A stretch of 64,000 bases of DNA from Actinacidiphila epipremni (GCF_012034175.1 NZ_JAATEJ010000020.1:113003-177002); one strand, 5' to 3'. Shown: positions 8,880 to 19,233, counted from the first letter of the stretch. The notes: generated by a model not told the origin, from the sequence alone. Numbers and translations are program-made.

Positions 8880-8903
8880 TAGCCTCCCGACACCTGTCAG
8901 GTG
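8880..8903 (+). promoter_or_regulatory. Candidate -10 box with operator palindrome at the transcription start
   Basis: TAGCCT (8880-8885) lies at the edge of an AT-rich patch (8840-8882). It is followed by CACCTGTCAGGTG (8891-8903), a perfect 6+1+6 palindrome placed where the transcript would begin. It precedes the membrane protein gene at 8978. Confidence 0.4.
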
Positions 8904-8977
8904 CCGCCGTGGACCGGCCACGGTGGGCGAACCGGTGGACGAACCGGCAAACGATTCGGCGGAGGAGGCGGCGCGAC

Positions 8978-9517
8978 GTGGTGCGCGGGACCTACACATT
9001 GGCGCGTGTGGCGGTGACGGTACGGACGGCGGGGGTCTGGCTGTTCTGGCTGGGCGTCGTCGCCGCGGCGCCCGGGACGGCGGTGACGTTCAGCCCGACC
9101 GGGCGGCGGATCGGCGTGATGGCCGGTGCCGCGCTCTTCGTCGTCGCCGCGGTGGCCGTCTTCCTGATACGTGGCGGGCGGGCGGCGGCGCGGGCCCGGG
9201 CGGCGAGCCGGGCGGCCAAGGTGGTGTTCCTGCAGGACCGCAAGGTGACCGCGCGGGCCTGGTTGCGGCGGCGGCGCTGGTGGCTGGTGCTCGCGTTCGT
9301 GGTGGCGGCCGGCTCGTCGGCCGGGCTGCCGTGCGCGGGCGGGATGCTGCTGGCCGGAGCGGGTGCCGGGCTGTTCGCCCGGGCGCTGCGGATCGGCCGG
9401 ATCGAGCGGGGGCAGGACGCGCTGCTGTGGGTGCGCCCGGACGGCGACCCGGCGGCGTACCAGCTCACCGGTATCGCCGCGGGTGACGCGGTGCCCGGCG
9501 GCGGGCGCCGGCGCTGA
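8978..9517 (+). CDS. Small multi-helix membrane protein of unknown function
   Basis: 179 residues from a GTG placed 9 bases after GGAGGAGG; an adjacent in-frame GTG at 8981 is equally possible. Hydrophobic helices lie near residues 11-30, 41-60 and 100-125. A basic Arg/Ala stretch (GGRAAARARAASRAAK) sits between the second and third. The C-terminal ~45 residues are soluble (LLWVRPDGDPAAYQLTG). No family recognised. It runs convergently into the PLP-enzyme gene with an 18-base gap. Confidence 0.7.
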   Translation: MVRGTYTLARVAVTVRTAGVWLFWLGVVAAAPGTAVTFSPTGRRIGVMAGAALFVVAAVAVFLIRGGRAAARARAASRAAKVVFLQDRKVTARAWLRRRRWWLVLAFVVAAGSSAGLPCAGGMLLAGAGAGLFARALRIGRIERGQDALLWVRPDGDPAAYQLTGIAAGDAVPGGGRRR

Positions 9518-9535
9518 GGGAGCGTGACGGGGCGG

Positions 9536-10855
9536 TCAGGGCTGGAGGGCGGGGAGGTCGGCGCCGGACTCGGTGAGCAGGTCGGTGAGGGACTGGGCGG
9601 GGCGGACCAGGGAGAAGGAGGGTTCGGCGCCGGGGGCGGTGGAGTAGGCCCAGACGGCGGGGCGGGGGAGGGCGTTGTAGGCGAAGTGGGTGGAGAAGTA
9701 GTAGGCGCCGGTGTCCAGCAGGGCGACATGGTCGCCGGCGTCCAGGCGCGGCAGGGCCCGGCCGCGGGCGACCAGGTCGCCGGCGAAGCAGCAGGGGCCG
9801 GCGATGTCCTGGACGACGGGCTCGCCCTTCTTCGGCCCGCCGTCCGGGTCGAGGGCGAGCACCCGCAGCGGCCAGGCGTCCGGGGCGAAGACGGTGCGGG
9901 TGGCGACCTGGGCGCCCGCGTGCGTCACGGCGATGGGCAGGCCGCCCGCGGACTTGGCGTATTCGACGCGGGCCAGGACCGTGCCGTGCTTGGCGAGCAG
10001 TGAGCGGCCGAACTCGGTGACGATGCCGTAGCGGCCGTCGAAGAGGCCGGGGACCTCGGCGCGCAGCAGGTCGGCGTAGGCGCCGAAGGTGGGCGTGGTG
10101 TCGTCGGAGCCGAAGTTGACCGGCAGGCCGCCGCCGATGTCCAGGGTGGTGACCTGGCGGCGGCCGGCGGCGGCGTTGATGCGCTCGGCGAGGTCGTAGG
10201 CGGCCCGGACGCCCTCGGCCATGAGCGGCAGCGGCACGCCCTGCGAACCGGTGTGGGTGTGCAGCCGGGTGAGCCAGGGCCGCTGCGCGTAGGCCCGCAG
10301 CACCCACTCCTCGGCGCCGGGGTCGCGCAGGGCGACGCCGAACTTCGAGGTGGCGGTCGCGGTGCTCATGGCGTCGATGCTGCCGCCGCCGACCTGCGGG
10401 TTGACCCGCAGCCCGAGGGGCGAGCGGGAGGGGCCGGCGGCCAGCAGGGCGTCGATCCGGTCGAGTTCCTGCGGGTTGTCGGCGTTGACGGCGATGCCGA
10501 GGGCCAGGGCCTCGCGCAGTTCGGCGAGGGTCTTGGCGGGGGAGTCCAGCACGGTGTGCTCGGGCGGGATGCCGGCGGCGCGGGCCATGGCGAGCTCGCC
10601 GGGGCTGGCGACCTCGGCGCCGAGCCCGTACTCCCGGAGCAGCGCCAGGACCGGCACCAGGGAGGCGGCCTTGACGGCGAAGGTGTGCAGGACGGCGACG
10701 CCGGGGGTGGCGAAGGCGGCGTGCAGGGCCGTCGCCGACTGCCGGATGCCCGTGATGTCCAGCAGCCCGGCCACCGGCTGCTCCTCGCCGACCAGCCCGC
10801 GCGCCACCGCCGCGCGCAGTGCCCCGTCCCGCCGTACCGCCGCCTCGTTGGTCAT
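9536..10855 (-). CDS. Fold-type-III PLP enzyme (Orn/DAP decarboxylase-2 or alanine-racemase-like)
   Basis: 439 residues. The start is the ATG giving MTNEAA, 9 bases after GGTGGG; an ATG three codons upstream is the alternative. The PLP lysine is K62 in HTFAVKAAS. The Gly-rich phosphate loop DIGGGLPVNF, an EFGRSL block and the active-site Cys motif GPCCFAGD near the C-terminus match group-IV decarboxylases (ornithine/arginine/diaminopimelate). It is shorter and more divergent than lysA. Placement divergent from hutU suggests a role linked to amino-acid catabolism, but the substrate is unknown. Confidence 0.75.
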   Translation of the reverse strand: MTNEAAVRRDGALRAAVARGLVGEEQPVAGLLDITGIRQSATALHAAFATPGVAVLHTFAVKAASLVPVLALLREYGLGAEVASPGELAMARAAGIPPEHTVLDSPAKTLAELREALALGIAVNADNPQELDRIDALLAAGPSRSPLGLRVNPQVGGGSIDAMSTATATSKFGVALRDPGAEEWVLRAYAQRPWLTRLHTHTGSQGVPLPLMAEGVRAAYDLAERINAAAGRRQVTTLDIGGGLPVNFGSDDTTPTFGAYADLLRAEVPGLFDGRYGIVTEFGRSLLAKHGTVLARVEYAKSAGGLPIAVTHAGAQVATRTVFAPDAWPLRVLALDPDGGPKKGEPVVQDIAGPCCFAGDLVARGRALPRLDAGDHVALLDTGAYYFSTHFAYNALPRPAVWAYSTAPGAEPSFSLVRPAQSLTDLLTESGADLPALQP

Positions 10856-10950
10856 GGGCGCCATCCCACCATCCGCGCCCCGCCCGCCGCCAGCGCGAAC
10901 CCCCGCCGGCACCCGGGGCGCCCGCCGGCCGGGCCGTACCCGCCGACTTG

Positions 10951-10979
10951 TTGACTAGAGCTATTCAGCTAGCCAGGAT
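10951..10979 (+). promoter_or_regulatory. Promoter of the hut operon with candidate operator in the spacer
   Basis: TTGACT (10951-10956) and CAGGAT (10974-10979) are 17 bases apart, a good vegetative promoter. The spacer holds an imperfect palindrome, CTAGAGCTATTCAGCTAG (10955-10972), overlapping the -35. A repressor bound there would block hutU transcription. It is the only strong promoter seen ahead of the hut genes. Confidence 0.6.
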
Positions 10980-11015
10980 GTGAATATCTGACGCCATGAC
11001 GAGGAGGCCGCACCG

Positions 11016-12673
<1,658 letters not shown>

Positions 12674-12677
<4 letters not shown>

Positions 12678-14002
12678 CGTCCGGCGAGCCGCAGACGGCG
12701 GACGCGAACGCCCCCGCTCCCCCTGCCGCCCCCACCCCTGCCGCCTCCGCCGCCGGCACCCGCGACCCGGCCGCCCCCGCCGCACCCGGCGACGGCTTCC
12801 TGACCATGTGGCGGGACCTCGCCGTCCTCGGCCGCAGCGCCGCGAGCGGCGGCTACCGCCGCTACGCCTGGACGCCCGCCGACGCCGACTGCCGCGCCTG
12901 GTTCCGCGCCCAGGCCGACGCCCGGGGCCTTGCGTACGAGACCGACCGCAACGGCAACCAGTGGGCCTGGCTCGGCGACCCTGCGGCCGGCGGCGCCGTC
13001 GTCACCGGCTCGCACCTGGACTCCGTACCCGACGGCGGCGCCTTCGACGGCCCCCTCGGCGTGGTCTCCGCCTTCGCCGCCCTCGACCTGCTGCGCGCAC
13101 GCGGCGCCCGGCCGCGCCGCCCGCTCGGCGTCGTCAACTTCGCCGACGAGGAGGGCGCCCGCTTTGGCCTGGCCTGCGTCGGCTCCCGCCTGACGGCCGG
13201 TCAGCTCGACCCGGACGCCGCCCGCGCCCTCACCGGCGCCGACGGCGTGAGCCTGGCCGCGGCCATGGAGCGGGCCGGCCACGACCCGTACGCCATCGGC
13301 CCCGACCCCGAACGCCTCGCCCGCATCGGCGCCTTCGTCGAGCTGCACATCGAGCAGGGCCGCGCCCTGGACCTGGCCGGGCGGCCGGTCGGCGTCGCCT
13401 CGGCCATCTGGCCGCACGGCCGCTGGCGCTTCGACTTCCACGGCGAGGCCAACCACGCCGGCACCACCCGGCTCGAAGACCGCCGCGACCCGATGCTCAC
13501 CTACGCCACCACCGTGCTGGCCGCCCGCAAGAAGGCCCGGCTGGCCGGCGCGCTCGCCACGTTCGGCAAGGTCGCCGTCGAGCCGAACGGCGTCAACGCC
13601 ATCGCCTCGCTGGTCCGCGGCTGGCTGGACTCGCGGGCCCCGGACGAGGAGACGCTCGCCGCGGTCGTCGCCGCGATCGAGCAGGCCGCCGCCGAACGCG
13701 GCGCCCGCGACGGGGTCCGGGTGAGCGTCACCCGCGAATCGTTCACCCCGGTGGTGGAGTTCGCCCACGACCTGCGCGACCGGCTCGCCGCCCTGCTCGG
13801 ACCGGGTGAACCGGCACCCGTTCTGCCGACCGGGGCGGGACACGACGCCGGAATCCTCTCCGCGGCCGTCCCGACCGCCATGCTGTTCGTACGCAACCCC
13901 ACCGGCGTCTCGCACTCCCCGGCGGAACACGCCGCCGAGGACGACTGCGCCGCCGGGGTGTCCGCGCTCGCCGACGTATGGGAAGGTCTCGCGTGCAGGT
14001 GA
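12674..14002 (+). CDS. M20-family amidohydrolase (allantoate amidohydrolase-like) in the hut operon
   Basis: 442 residues, starting in ATGA overlap with hutU. Binuclear-metal peptidase fold: SHLDSVPDGGAFDG supplies the first His/Asp ligands, NFADEEGARFG the catalytic Glu pair, ELHIEQG another metal ligand, and GAGHDAG/SHSPAEH the C-terminal ligands. The dimerisation domain is around residues 245-350 (NHAGTTRLEDRRDPM). Close relatives hydrolyse N-carbamoyl or ureido amino acids. Here it sits between hutU and hutF where N-formylglutamate must be deformylated, and no hutG-type gene is present. I infer N-formylglutamate amidohydrolase activity. The first ~38 residues are an Ala/Pro-rich extension. 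Confidence 0.8.
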
Positions 14003-15390
14003 CGTACTGGCTGGAGAACGCCTGGCTCGGCACACACGCCGAACAGGGCACCCTGCTGACCGTGGTCGACGACCGGATCGCGGAGGTCCGCACCGGCGTC
14101 GAGCGCCCGCCCGCCGGCGCGGAGGTGCTGCGCGGCCTGACCCTCCCGGGGCTGGCCAACGCGCACAGCCACGCCTTCCACCGCGCCCTGCGCGGCACCG
14201 CCCAGATCGGCGCGGGCGCCCGCCCCGGCGGCGCGGAGCCCGGCGGCAGCAGGGGCCTGTCGGCGCCGACGTCCTTCTGGAGCTGGCGCGACGTCATGTA
14301 CGACGTCGCCGCCGCGCTGGACCCCGACAGCTACTTCGCGCTGGCCCGCGCGGTCTACGCCGAGATGGCGCTGGCCGGCATCACCTGCGTCGGCGAGTTC
14401 CACTACCTGCACCACCAGCCCGACGGCACTCCGTACGCCGACCCCAACGCCATGGGCGAGGCGCTGATCGCCGCCGCCGCGGAGGCGGGCATCCGGATCA
14501 CCCTGCTCGACACCGCCTACCTGCACGGCGGGTTCACCCGCACCGGCTACCGCCCGCTGGAGGGCGTGCAGCTGCGCTTCGGCGACGGCACCGCCGACCG
14601 CTGGTACGACCGCTGGTCCCGGCTCAAGGGCGAGGGCCATGCCAAGGTCGGCGCCGCCGTGCACTCCGTGCGCGCCTTCTCCGACCGTGACGGCTACCGG
14701 GTCTTCGCCGAGCGCACCGCGGACGTGCCCGTGCACATCCACCTGTCCGAGCAGACCGCGGAGAACGACGCGTGCATGATGCTGCACAGCCGCACCCCGA
14801 CCCGGCTGCTGGCCGACAACGGCTTCTGGCGCGCCACCACCACCGCCGTCCACGCCACCCACCTCACCGCGGGCGACATCGCCCTGCTCGGCGCGGCACG
14901 CAGCACCGTGTGCATGTGCCCCACCACCGAGCGGGACCTCGCCGACGGCATCGGGCCCGCGCCGCAACTGCGCCGCGCCGGCTGCCCGATGAGCCTGGGC
15001 AGCGACAGCCACGCCGTCATCGACCTGTTCGAGGAGGCCAGGGCGGTGGAGATGGACGAGCGGCTGCGCGCCAGGACCCGCGGCCACTGGACGGCCGCGC
15101 AGCTGCTGCGCGCGGCGACCGACGACGGCCACGCGAGCCTGGGCTGGCCCGACGCGGGCCGGCTGGAGCCGGGCGCGCTCGCCGACTTCACGACGATCGC
15201 GCTGGACTCCGTCCGCACCGCGGGCCCGCCCCCGCGGCTGGCCGGCGAGACGGCCGTATTCGCGGCGACGGCGGCCGATGTCGTGCACACCGTGGTGGCG
15301 GGCCGGCAGATCGTCCGGGACGGCCGCCACCAGCTCGTCCAGGACGTCCCCGGCGCCCTGGCCACCGCCATCGGCGCCCTCCGCCACTGA
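13993..15390 (+). CDS. hutF: Formimidoylglutamate deiminase
   Basis: 465 residues from a GTG overlapping the previous stop by 10 bases, 6 bases after GGGAAGG; an ATG 15 bases upstream is possible. Amidohydrolase-superfamily enzyme that hydrolyses N-formimino-L-glutamate to N-formylglutamate plus ammonia. Metal ligands appear as NAHSHAFHRAL (His58, His60), VHIHLSEQ, HATHLT and LGSDSHAVIDLFEE. The block TSFWSWRDVMY is characteristic of HutF as opposed to guanine deaminases. Its presence means histidine is degraded by the two-step formylglutamate route, as reported biochemically for Streptomyces. Confidence 0.93.
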   Translation: MQVTYWLENAWLGTHAEQGTLLTVVDDRIAEVRTGVERPPAGAEVLRGLTLPGLANAHSHAFHRALRGTAQIGAGARPGGAEPGGSRGLSAPTSFWSWRDVMYDVAAALDPDSYFALARAVYAEMALAGITCVGEFHYLHHQPDGTPYADPNAMGEALIAAAAEAGIRITLLDTAYLHGGFTRTGYRPLEGVQLRFGDGTADRWYDRWSRLKGEGHAKVGAAVHSVRAFSDRDGYRVFAERTADVPVHIHLSEQTAENDACMMLHSRTPTRLLADNGFWRATTTAVHATHLTAGDIALLGAARSTVCMCPTTERDLADGIGPAPQLRRAGCPMSLGSDSHAVIDLFEEARAVEMDERLRARTRGHWTAAQLLRAATDDGHASLGWPDAGRLEPGALADFTTIALDSVRTAGPPPRLAGETAVFAATAADVVHTVVAGRQIVRDGRHQLVQDVPGALATAIGALRH

Positions 15391-15563
15391 CCCGCCCCGC
15401 GCGGCGGAACCCGGCCCAGGCGCCGGCCCCGGCACCGGCACCGGAGCCCGCACCGCCCGAGCCCGCACCACCGGCCCCAGCACCCCCTGAGCCCTCGGCG
15501 GAACCGCCGCCCGCGGCCCTGCGCCCCCGAACCCCCACCACCCCCACGGCGAAAGCACCCACG
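15391..15563 (+). other. Pro/Ala-coding low-complexity gap between hutF and hutI
   Basis: 173 bases built largely of GCACCGGAGCCC-like repeats. In the hutI frame it reads as an uninterrupted Pro/Ala/Glu string with no start codon, so it is probably untranslated or the remnant of an N-terminal linker. No promoter is evident. Confidence 0.5.
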
Positions 15564-16892
15564 ATGACCACCAGCGGCACGCCGAGCACCCCGCCCCCCG
15601 GCGAAGGCGGCGGCACCAGCGCCGTCAGCCCCGTCAGCACGGCCATCACCGGCATCGGCAGCCTCCTCACCAACGACCCCTCCCTCGCCGCCGCCACGGG
15701 CGCCGCCGGACGCGACCCCCTCGGGCTGATCCCCGGCCCCGCAGCCGTCGTCATCGACGGCGACCGCATCGCCTGGATCGGTCCCTCCAGCAAAGCACCC
15801 CCCACCGACAACCGGCTCGACGCCGCCGGCCGGGCCCTGCTCCCCGGCTTCGTCGACTCCCACTCCCACCTGCTCTTCGCCGGCGACCGCAGTGCCGAGT
15901 TCGCCGCCCGCATGTCCGGCCGCCCCTACACCGCCGGCGGCATCCGCACCACCGTCGAGGCGACCCGCGCCGCCGGCGACACCGAGCTCGCCGCGACGCT
16001 GGCCCGCCACCTCGGCGAGGCGCTGCGGCAGGGCACGACCACGCAGGAGACCAAGTCCGGCTACGGCCTGACCGTCCACGACGAGGCCCGCGCCCTCGCG
16101 GTCGCCGCCCGCCACACCGACGAGGTCACGTACCTGGGCGCCCATGTCGTCCCGCCCGAGTTCGCCGGCGACCCGGCCGGCTACGTCGCCCTGGTCACCG
16201 GCGCCATGCTGGACGCGTGCGCCCCGCACGCCCGCTGGGTCGACGTCTTCTGCGAGCGCGGCGCCTTCGACGGCGACCAGGCCCGCGCGGTCCTCACCGC
16301 CGGCGCAGCCCGCGGCCTGACCCCGCGCGTGCACGCCAACCAGCTCGGCCACGGCCCCGGTGTCCAACTGGCCGTGGAACTCGGCGCGGCCTCCGCCGAC
16401 CACTGCACGCACCTGGACGACGCCGACGTCGACGCCCTCGCGAGCGCCGCGGGCACCACGGTGGCGACGCTGCTGCCCGGCGCGGAGTTCTCCACCCGCG
16501 CCCGCTACCCCGACGCCCGCCGCCTGCTGGACGCCGGCGCCACCGTGGCGCTGTCCACCGACTGCAACCCGGGCTCGTCCTTCACCACGTCCATGCCGTT
16601 CTGCGTCGCGCTCGCCGTGCGGGAGATGGGCATGACCCCCGACGAGGCCGTGCACGCGGCGACCTACGGCGGCGCGCGGGCCCTGCGCCGCGACGACATC
16701 GGCCGGATCGCGGTCGGGGCCCGCGCGGACCTGCTGCTGCTCGACGCGCCCAGCCACGTCCACCTCGCCTACCGCCCCGGCGTGCCGCTCGCGGCGGCGG
16801 TGTGGCGCGGCGGTGTGCTGCGGCACGCGCCGGGCCTGCCGGCGGCCGAACGCGGCGGCCCGACCGGCGGACTGCTCATCGGCAGTGCGTGA
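15564..16892 (+). CDS. hutI: Imidazolonepropionase
   Basis: 442 residues. The ATG used gives MTTSGTP and has only a weak upstream GCGAAAG. Hydrolyses 4-imidazolone-5-propionate to N-formimino-L-glutamate, between HutU and HutF in the pathway. Metal-binding FVDSHSHLLFAGDR (His100, His102), substrate-loop TTTQETKSGYGL, VHANQLGHGPG and the LSTDCNPGSS aspartate block are all present. About 20-45 extra N-terminal residues relative to the ~405-residue family average are Ser/Pro/Thr-rich, so the real start may lie further in. Convergent with the sigma-factor gene, 48 bases apart. Confidence 0.94.
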   Translation: MTTSGTPSTPPPGEGGGTSAVSPVSTAITGIGSLLTNDPSLAAATGAAGRDPLGLIPGPAAVVIDGDRIAWIGPSSKAPPTDNRLDAAGRALLPGFVDSHSHLLFAGDRSAEFAARMSGRPYTAGGIRTTVEATRAAGDTELAATLARHLGEALRQGTTTQETKSGYGLTVHDEARALAVAARHTDEVTYLGAHVVPPEFAGDPAGYVALVTGAMLDACAPHARWVDVFCERGAFDGDQARAVLTAGAARGLTPRVHANQLGHGPGVQLAVELGAASADHCTHLDDADVDALASAAGTTVATLLPGAEFSTRARYPDARRLLDAGATVALSTDCNPGSSFTTSMPFCVALAVREMGMTPDEAVHAATYGGARALRRDDIGRIAVGARADLLLLDAPSHVHLAYRPGVPLAAAVWRGGVLRHAPGLPAAERGGPTGGLLIGSA

Positions 16893-16940
16893 CCGGCCGG
16901 GCCGACTACCGCGCCGAGTACCGCGGAGGTCCGGGCGGGC

Positions 16941-17801
16941 CTACTCCTCGACCAGCAGCCCCCGGCGCAGCCGGGACAGCGTGCGGGTCAGCAGCCGCGA
17001 GACGTGCATCTGCGAGATGCCCAGCTCGTCGCCGATCTCGGCCTGCGTGAGATTGCCCACGAAGCGCAGCGCCAGGATGGCCCGGTCGCGCTGCGGCAGC
17101 CCGGCGATGAGCGGCTTGAGCGACTCGACGTACTCCACGCCCTCCAGGTCGTGGTCCTCGTAGCCGATCCGGTCGGCGAGCGCGCCCTCCGGGTCGTCCT
17201 CGGCGGGCTGGGCGTCCAGCGAGCTGGCCGTGTAGGCGTTGCTCGCCGCCATGCCCTCGATGACCTCCTCCTCGGGCAGGTCCAGCCGGTCGGCGAGTTC
17301 CCGCACGGTGGGCGTGCGGTCCAGCTGCTGCGCCAGTTCGTCGCCGGCCTTGGCGAGGTCCAGCCGCAGCTCCTGGAGCCGCCGCGGGACCCGTACCGAC
17401 CACGACGTGTCGCGGAAGAAGCGCTTGATCTCGCCGACGATCGTCGGCATCGCGAAGGTGGGGAACTCCACGCCGCGGCTCAGCTCGAACCGGTCGATGG
17501 CCTTGATCAGGCCGATCGTGCCGACCTGGATGATGTCCTCCATCGGCTCGCTGCGGGTGCGGAACCTGGACGCGGCGAACTTCACCAGCGCAAGGTTGAG
17601 TTCGACGAGCGTGTTGCGGACGTACGCGTGCTCCTCCGTGCCCTCCTCCAGGCCGTGCAGCCGGCCGAAGAGGGTCTTGGACAGAGCGCGGGCGTCCACC
17701 GGTCCGATCTCGTCGTACGGGGGGATCTCCGGGAGCCCGTCCAGCGCTTCGAACTGCTCGAAAGCGGTGTCCTCGTGGTCCAGGCCGAGCCGGGGTGCCA
17801 T
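16941..17801 (-). CDS. sigI: SigB/SigF-type alternative sigma factor (SigI-like)
   Basis: 286 residues; ATG is 5 bases after AAGGAGGAG. Sigma-70 group 3 without region 1: region 2 (about 85-150: VKFAASRFRTR, DIIQVGTIGLIKAIDRFE, FPTFAMPTIVGEIKRFFRD), region 3 (about 155-220) and region 4 with helix-turn-helix LTQAEIGDELGISQMHVSRLLTRTLSRLR. It lies divergent from a STAS antagonist and an anti-sigma kinase, the arrangement described for S. coelicolor SigI with ArsI and PrsI, so the protein is probably held inactive by the kinase and released by the antagonist. The symbol rests on this context and could be wrong for another SigB paralogue. Confidence 0.85.
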   Translation of the reverse strand: MAPRLGLDHEDTAFEQFEALDGLPEIPPYDEIGPVDARALSKTLFGRLHGLEEGTEEHAYVRNTLVELNLALVKFAASRFRTRSEPMEDIIQVGTIGLIKAIDRFELSRGVEFPTFAMPTIVGEIKRFFRDTSWSVRVPRRLQELRLDLAKAGDELAQQLDRTPTVRELADRLDLPEEEVIEGMAASNAYTASSLDAQPAEDDPEGALADRIGYEDHDLEGVEYVESLKPLIAGLPQRDRAILALRFVGNLTQAEIGDELGISQMHVSRLLTRTLSRLRRGLLVEE

Positions 17802-18062
17802 GTGCTCCTCCTTGCTTGCGGCGGTCGGCTGTGCCTCGTGCCGTAACTCCACCCCTACGCCTGTTGCCGGGCGCGTCGCAAGTTCGGCGCCCGGACCGGG
17901 CGTTTTGCCCCGGTCCCGGCGGTCACCACCCGCGTGCGCCGGAACGCGCACCGTGACGGCAAGGGGGCCGCTCACCGGCCCGCCTCCCCGGACGACTACC
18001 GTCCCACCTGCGGAACGCGTAGGGTCGGGAACCGCGTCACCACGAAGGGCGAAGGAGCGTAC

Positions 18063-18431
18063 ATGGACCGTGAAGCGGTCGGCACCGCCGGTCTCGGCCG
18101 GCTGCGGGTCGAGGTCGCACAGCATGGTCGCACGGCGGTCTTCACCCCGGCGGGTGAGCTGGATCATCACACCGCCGACGTGCTCAGCGAGCCGCTGGGC
18201 GCGGCCATCGACGCCGGCACCCGCCGGCTCGTGGTCGACTGCTCCCAGTTGGAGTTCTGCGACTCCACGGGCCTGAACGTCCTGCTGAGCGCCCGGCTGC
18301 GGGTCGAGTCCGAGGGCGGCACGGTGCATCTGGCCGCGATGCGGCCGACCGTCGCCCGGGTGCTGGAGATCACCGGCGCGGATGTGGTGTTCACCGTGCA
18401 CGAGACGCTCGACCAGGCCCTCCAGGAGTAG
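18063..18431 (+). CDS. arsI: Anti-sigma factor antagonist (STAS domain; ArsI-like)
   Basis: 122 residues, ATG after GAAGGAGCGTAC. Complete STAS fold: AVFTPAGELDHHTADVLSEPL and the phosphorylation loop DCSQLEFCDSTGLNVLL with Ser68 in the DSTG motif. Dephosphorylated antagonists of this type bind the anti-sigma kinase and free the sigma factor; the kinase inactivates them by phosphorylating the Ser. Divergent from the sigma gene (261-base gap) and followed by the kinase gene on the same strand. Confidence 0.88.
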   Translation: MDREAVGTAGLGRLRVEVAQHGRTAVFTPAGELDHHTADVLSEPLGAAIDAGTRRLVVDCSQLEFCDSTGLNVLLSARLRVESEGGTVHLAAMRPTVARVLEITGADVVFTVHETLDQALQE

Positions 18432-18460
18432 GGGGGTGGCCACGGGGGCGAGCACAGCAG

Positions 18461-18480
18461 CGGGTGCCGTGCGGCACCCG
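18461..18480 (+). terminator. Hairpin between the antagonist and anti-sigma genes
   Basis: CGGGTGCCG pairs with CGGCACCCG (about 8 bp with a 4-base loop), followed by GGGTTTCG, 30 bases after the antagonist stop. It may be a partial terminator that sets the antagonist-to-kinase ratio. Confidence 0.5.
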
Positions 18481-18569
18481 GGGTTTCGTGGATGCCCGGA
18501 CGTGTTCCGGGAGATCCTTCGGGCAGGAGTAGGACGGACCCAGTCGGACTTCCGTGAGGTGAGGCCTAG

Positions 18570-19067
18570 ATGAGCACGACCCGGCCCTACGCCGCGGACG
18601 ACCGTGGTCCGGACCAGGAGGGTCCTGCCCGCGACGGGGGGACGGAAACCGTGGAATCCGACACCGAGCGCCGCCTGCCGCTCACCGAAGAGAGCGGCAT
18701 CGTGCCCCGCGCCCGGGACTTCACCCGGCAGGCGCTGCACGACTGGGGCTGGCTGCCCGCGGCGAACGCCGAACGCAAGGCCGCCGCCGAGGACGTCCTG
18801 CTCGTGGTGTCCGAACTGGTCACCAACGCCTGCCTGCACGCCGGCGGACCCGAGGAGCTCCTGCTGCGCCGCAGCCCCAAGGTGCTGCGCCTGGAAGTCG
18901 TCGACGGCGGCACCGGCGACCCCGCCCCCCGCACCCCGCACCGCGCCGGCCGCCCCGGCGGCCACGGCATGTTCATAGTCCAGCGCCTGTGTCTCGACTG
19001 GGGCGTCGTCCGCCGCACGGACCGCCCGGGCAAGACCGTCTGGGCCGAACTCTCCTCCCCCTTCTGA
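18570..19067 (+). CDS. prsI: Anti-sigma factor, HATPase_c_2 serine kinase (PrsI-like)
   Basis: 165 residues, ATG after GAGGTGAGGCCTAG. The GHKL ATP-binding fold shows the N box SELVTNACLHA (Asn86), G1 box VVDGGTGDPAP and G2 box GRPGGHGMFIV. These RsbW/SpoIIAB-type proteins bind the sigma factor and phosphorylate their STAS antagonist. The ~45 N-terminal residues before the fold are acidic and disordered. With the neighbouring antagonist and sigma genes it forms a complete three-protein partner switch. Confidence 0.88.
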   Translation: MSTTRPYAADDRGPDQEGPARDGGTETVESDTERRLPLTEESGIVPRARDFTRQALHDWGWLPAANAERKAAAEDVLLVVSELVTNACLHAGGPEELLLRRSPKVLRLEVVDGGTGDPAPRTPHRAGRPGGHGMFIVQRLCLDWGVVRRTDRPGKTVWAELSSPF

Positions 19068-19109
19068 CCCCTTCCGACGGTCTCACCACCCGCCCATTGC
19101 CCCGCCGTG

Positions 19110-19157
19110 GCCATATGCGCCGAGAAACACTCCCCGCGCATATGGCTTTACGTTTTC
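19110..19157 (+). terminator. Terminator after the anti-sigma gene
   Basis: GCCATATGCG (19110-19119) and CGCATATGGC (19137-19146) form a perfect 10-bp stem, followed by the T-rich TTTACGTTTT. It lies 43 bases after the anti-sigma stop and upstream of the convergent MocR gene. Confidence 0.65.
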
Positions 19158-19233
19158 CCGTCCGCGGCCATGTGCCGCGCCGTTGCCCCGCCGGTGGCCA
19201 CGCCCGCCGGCGCCACCGTCCGTACCCGGGGTG

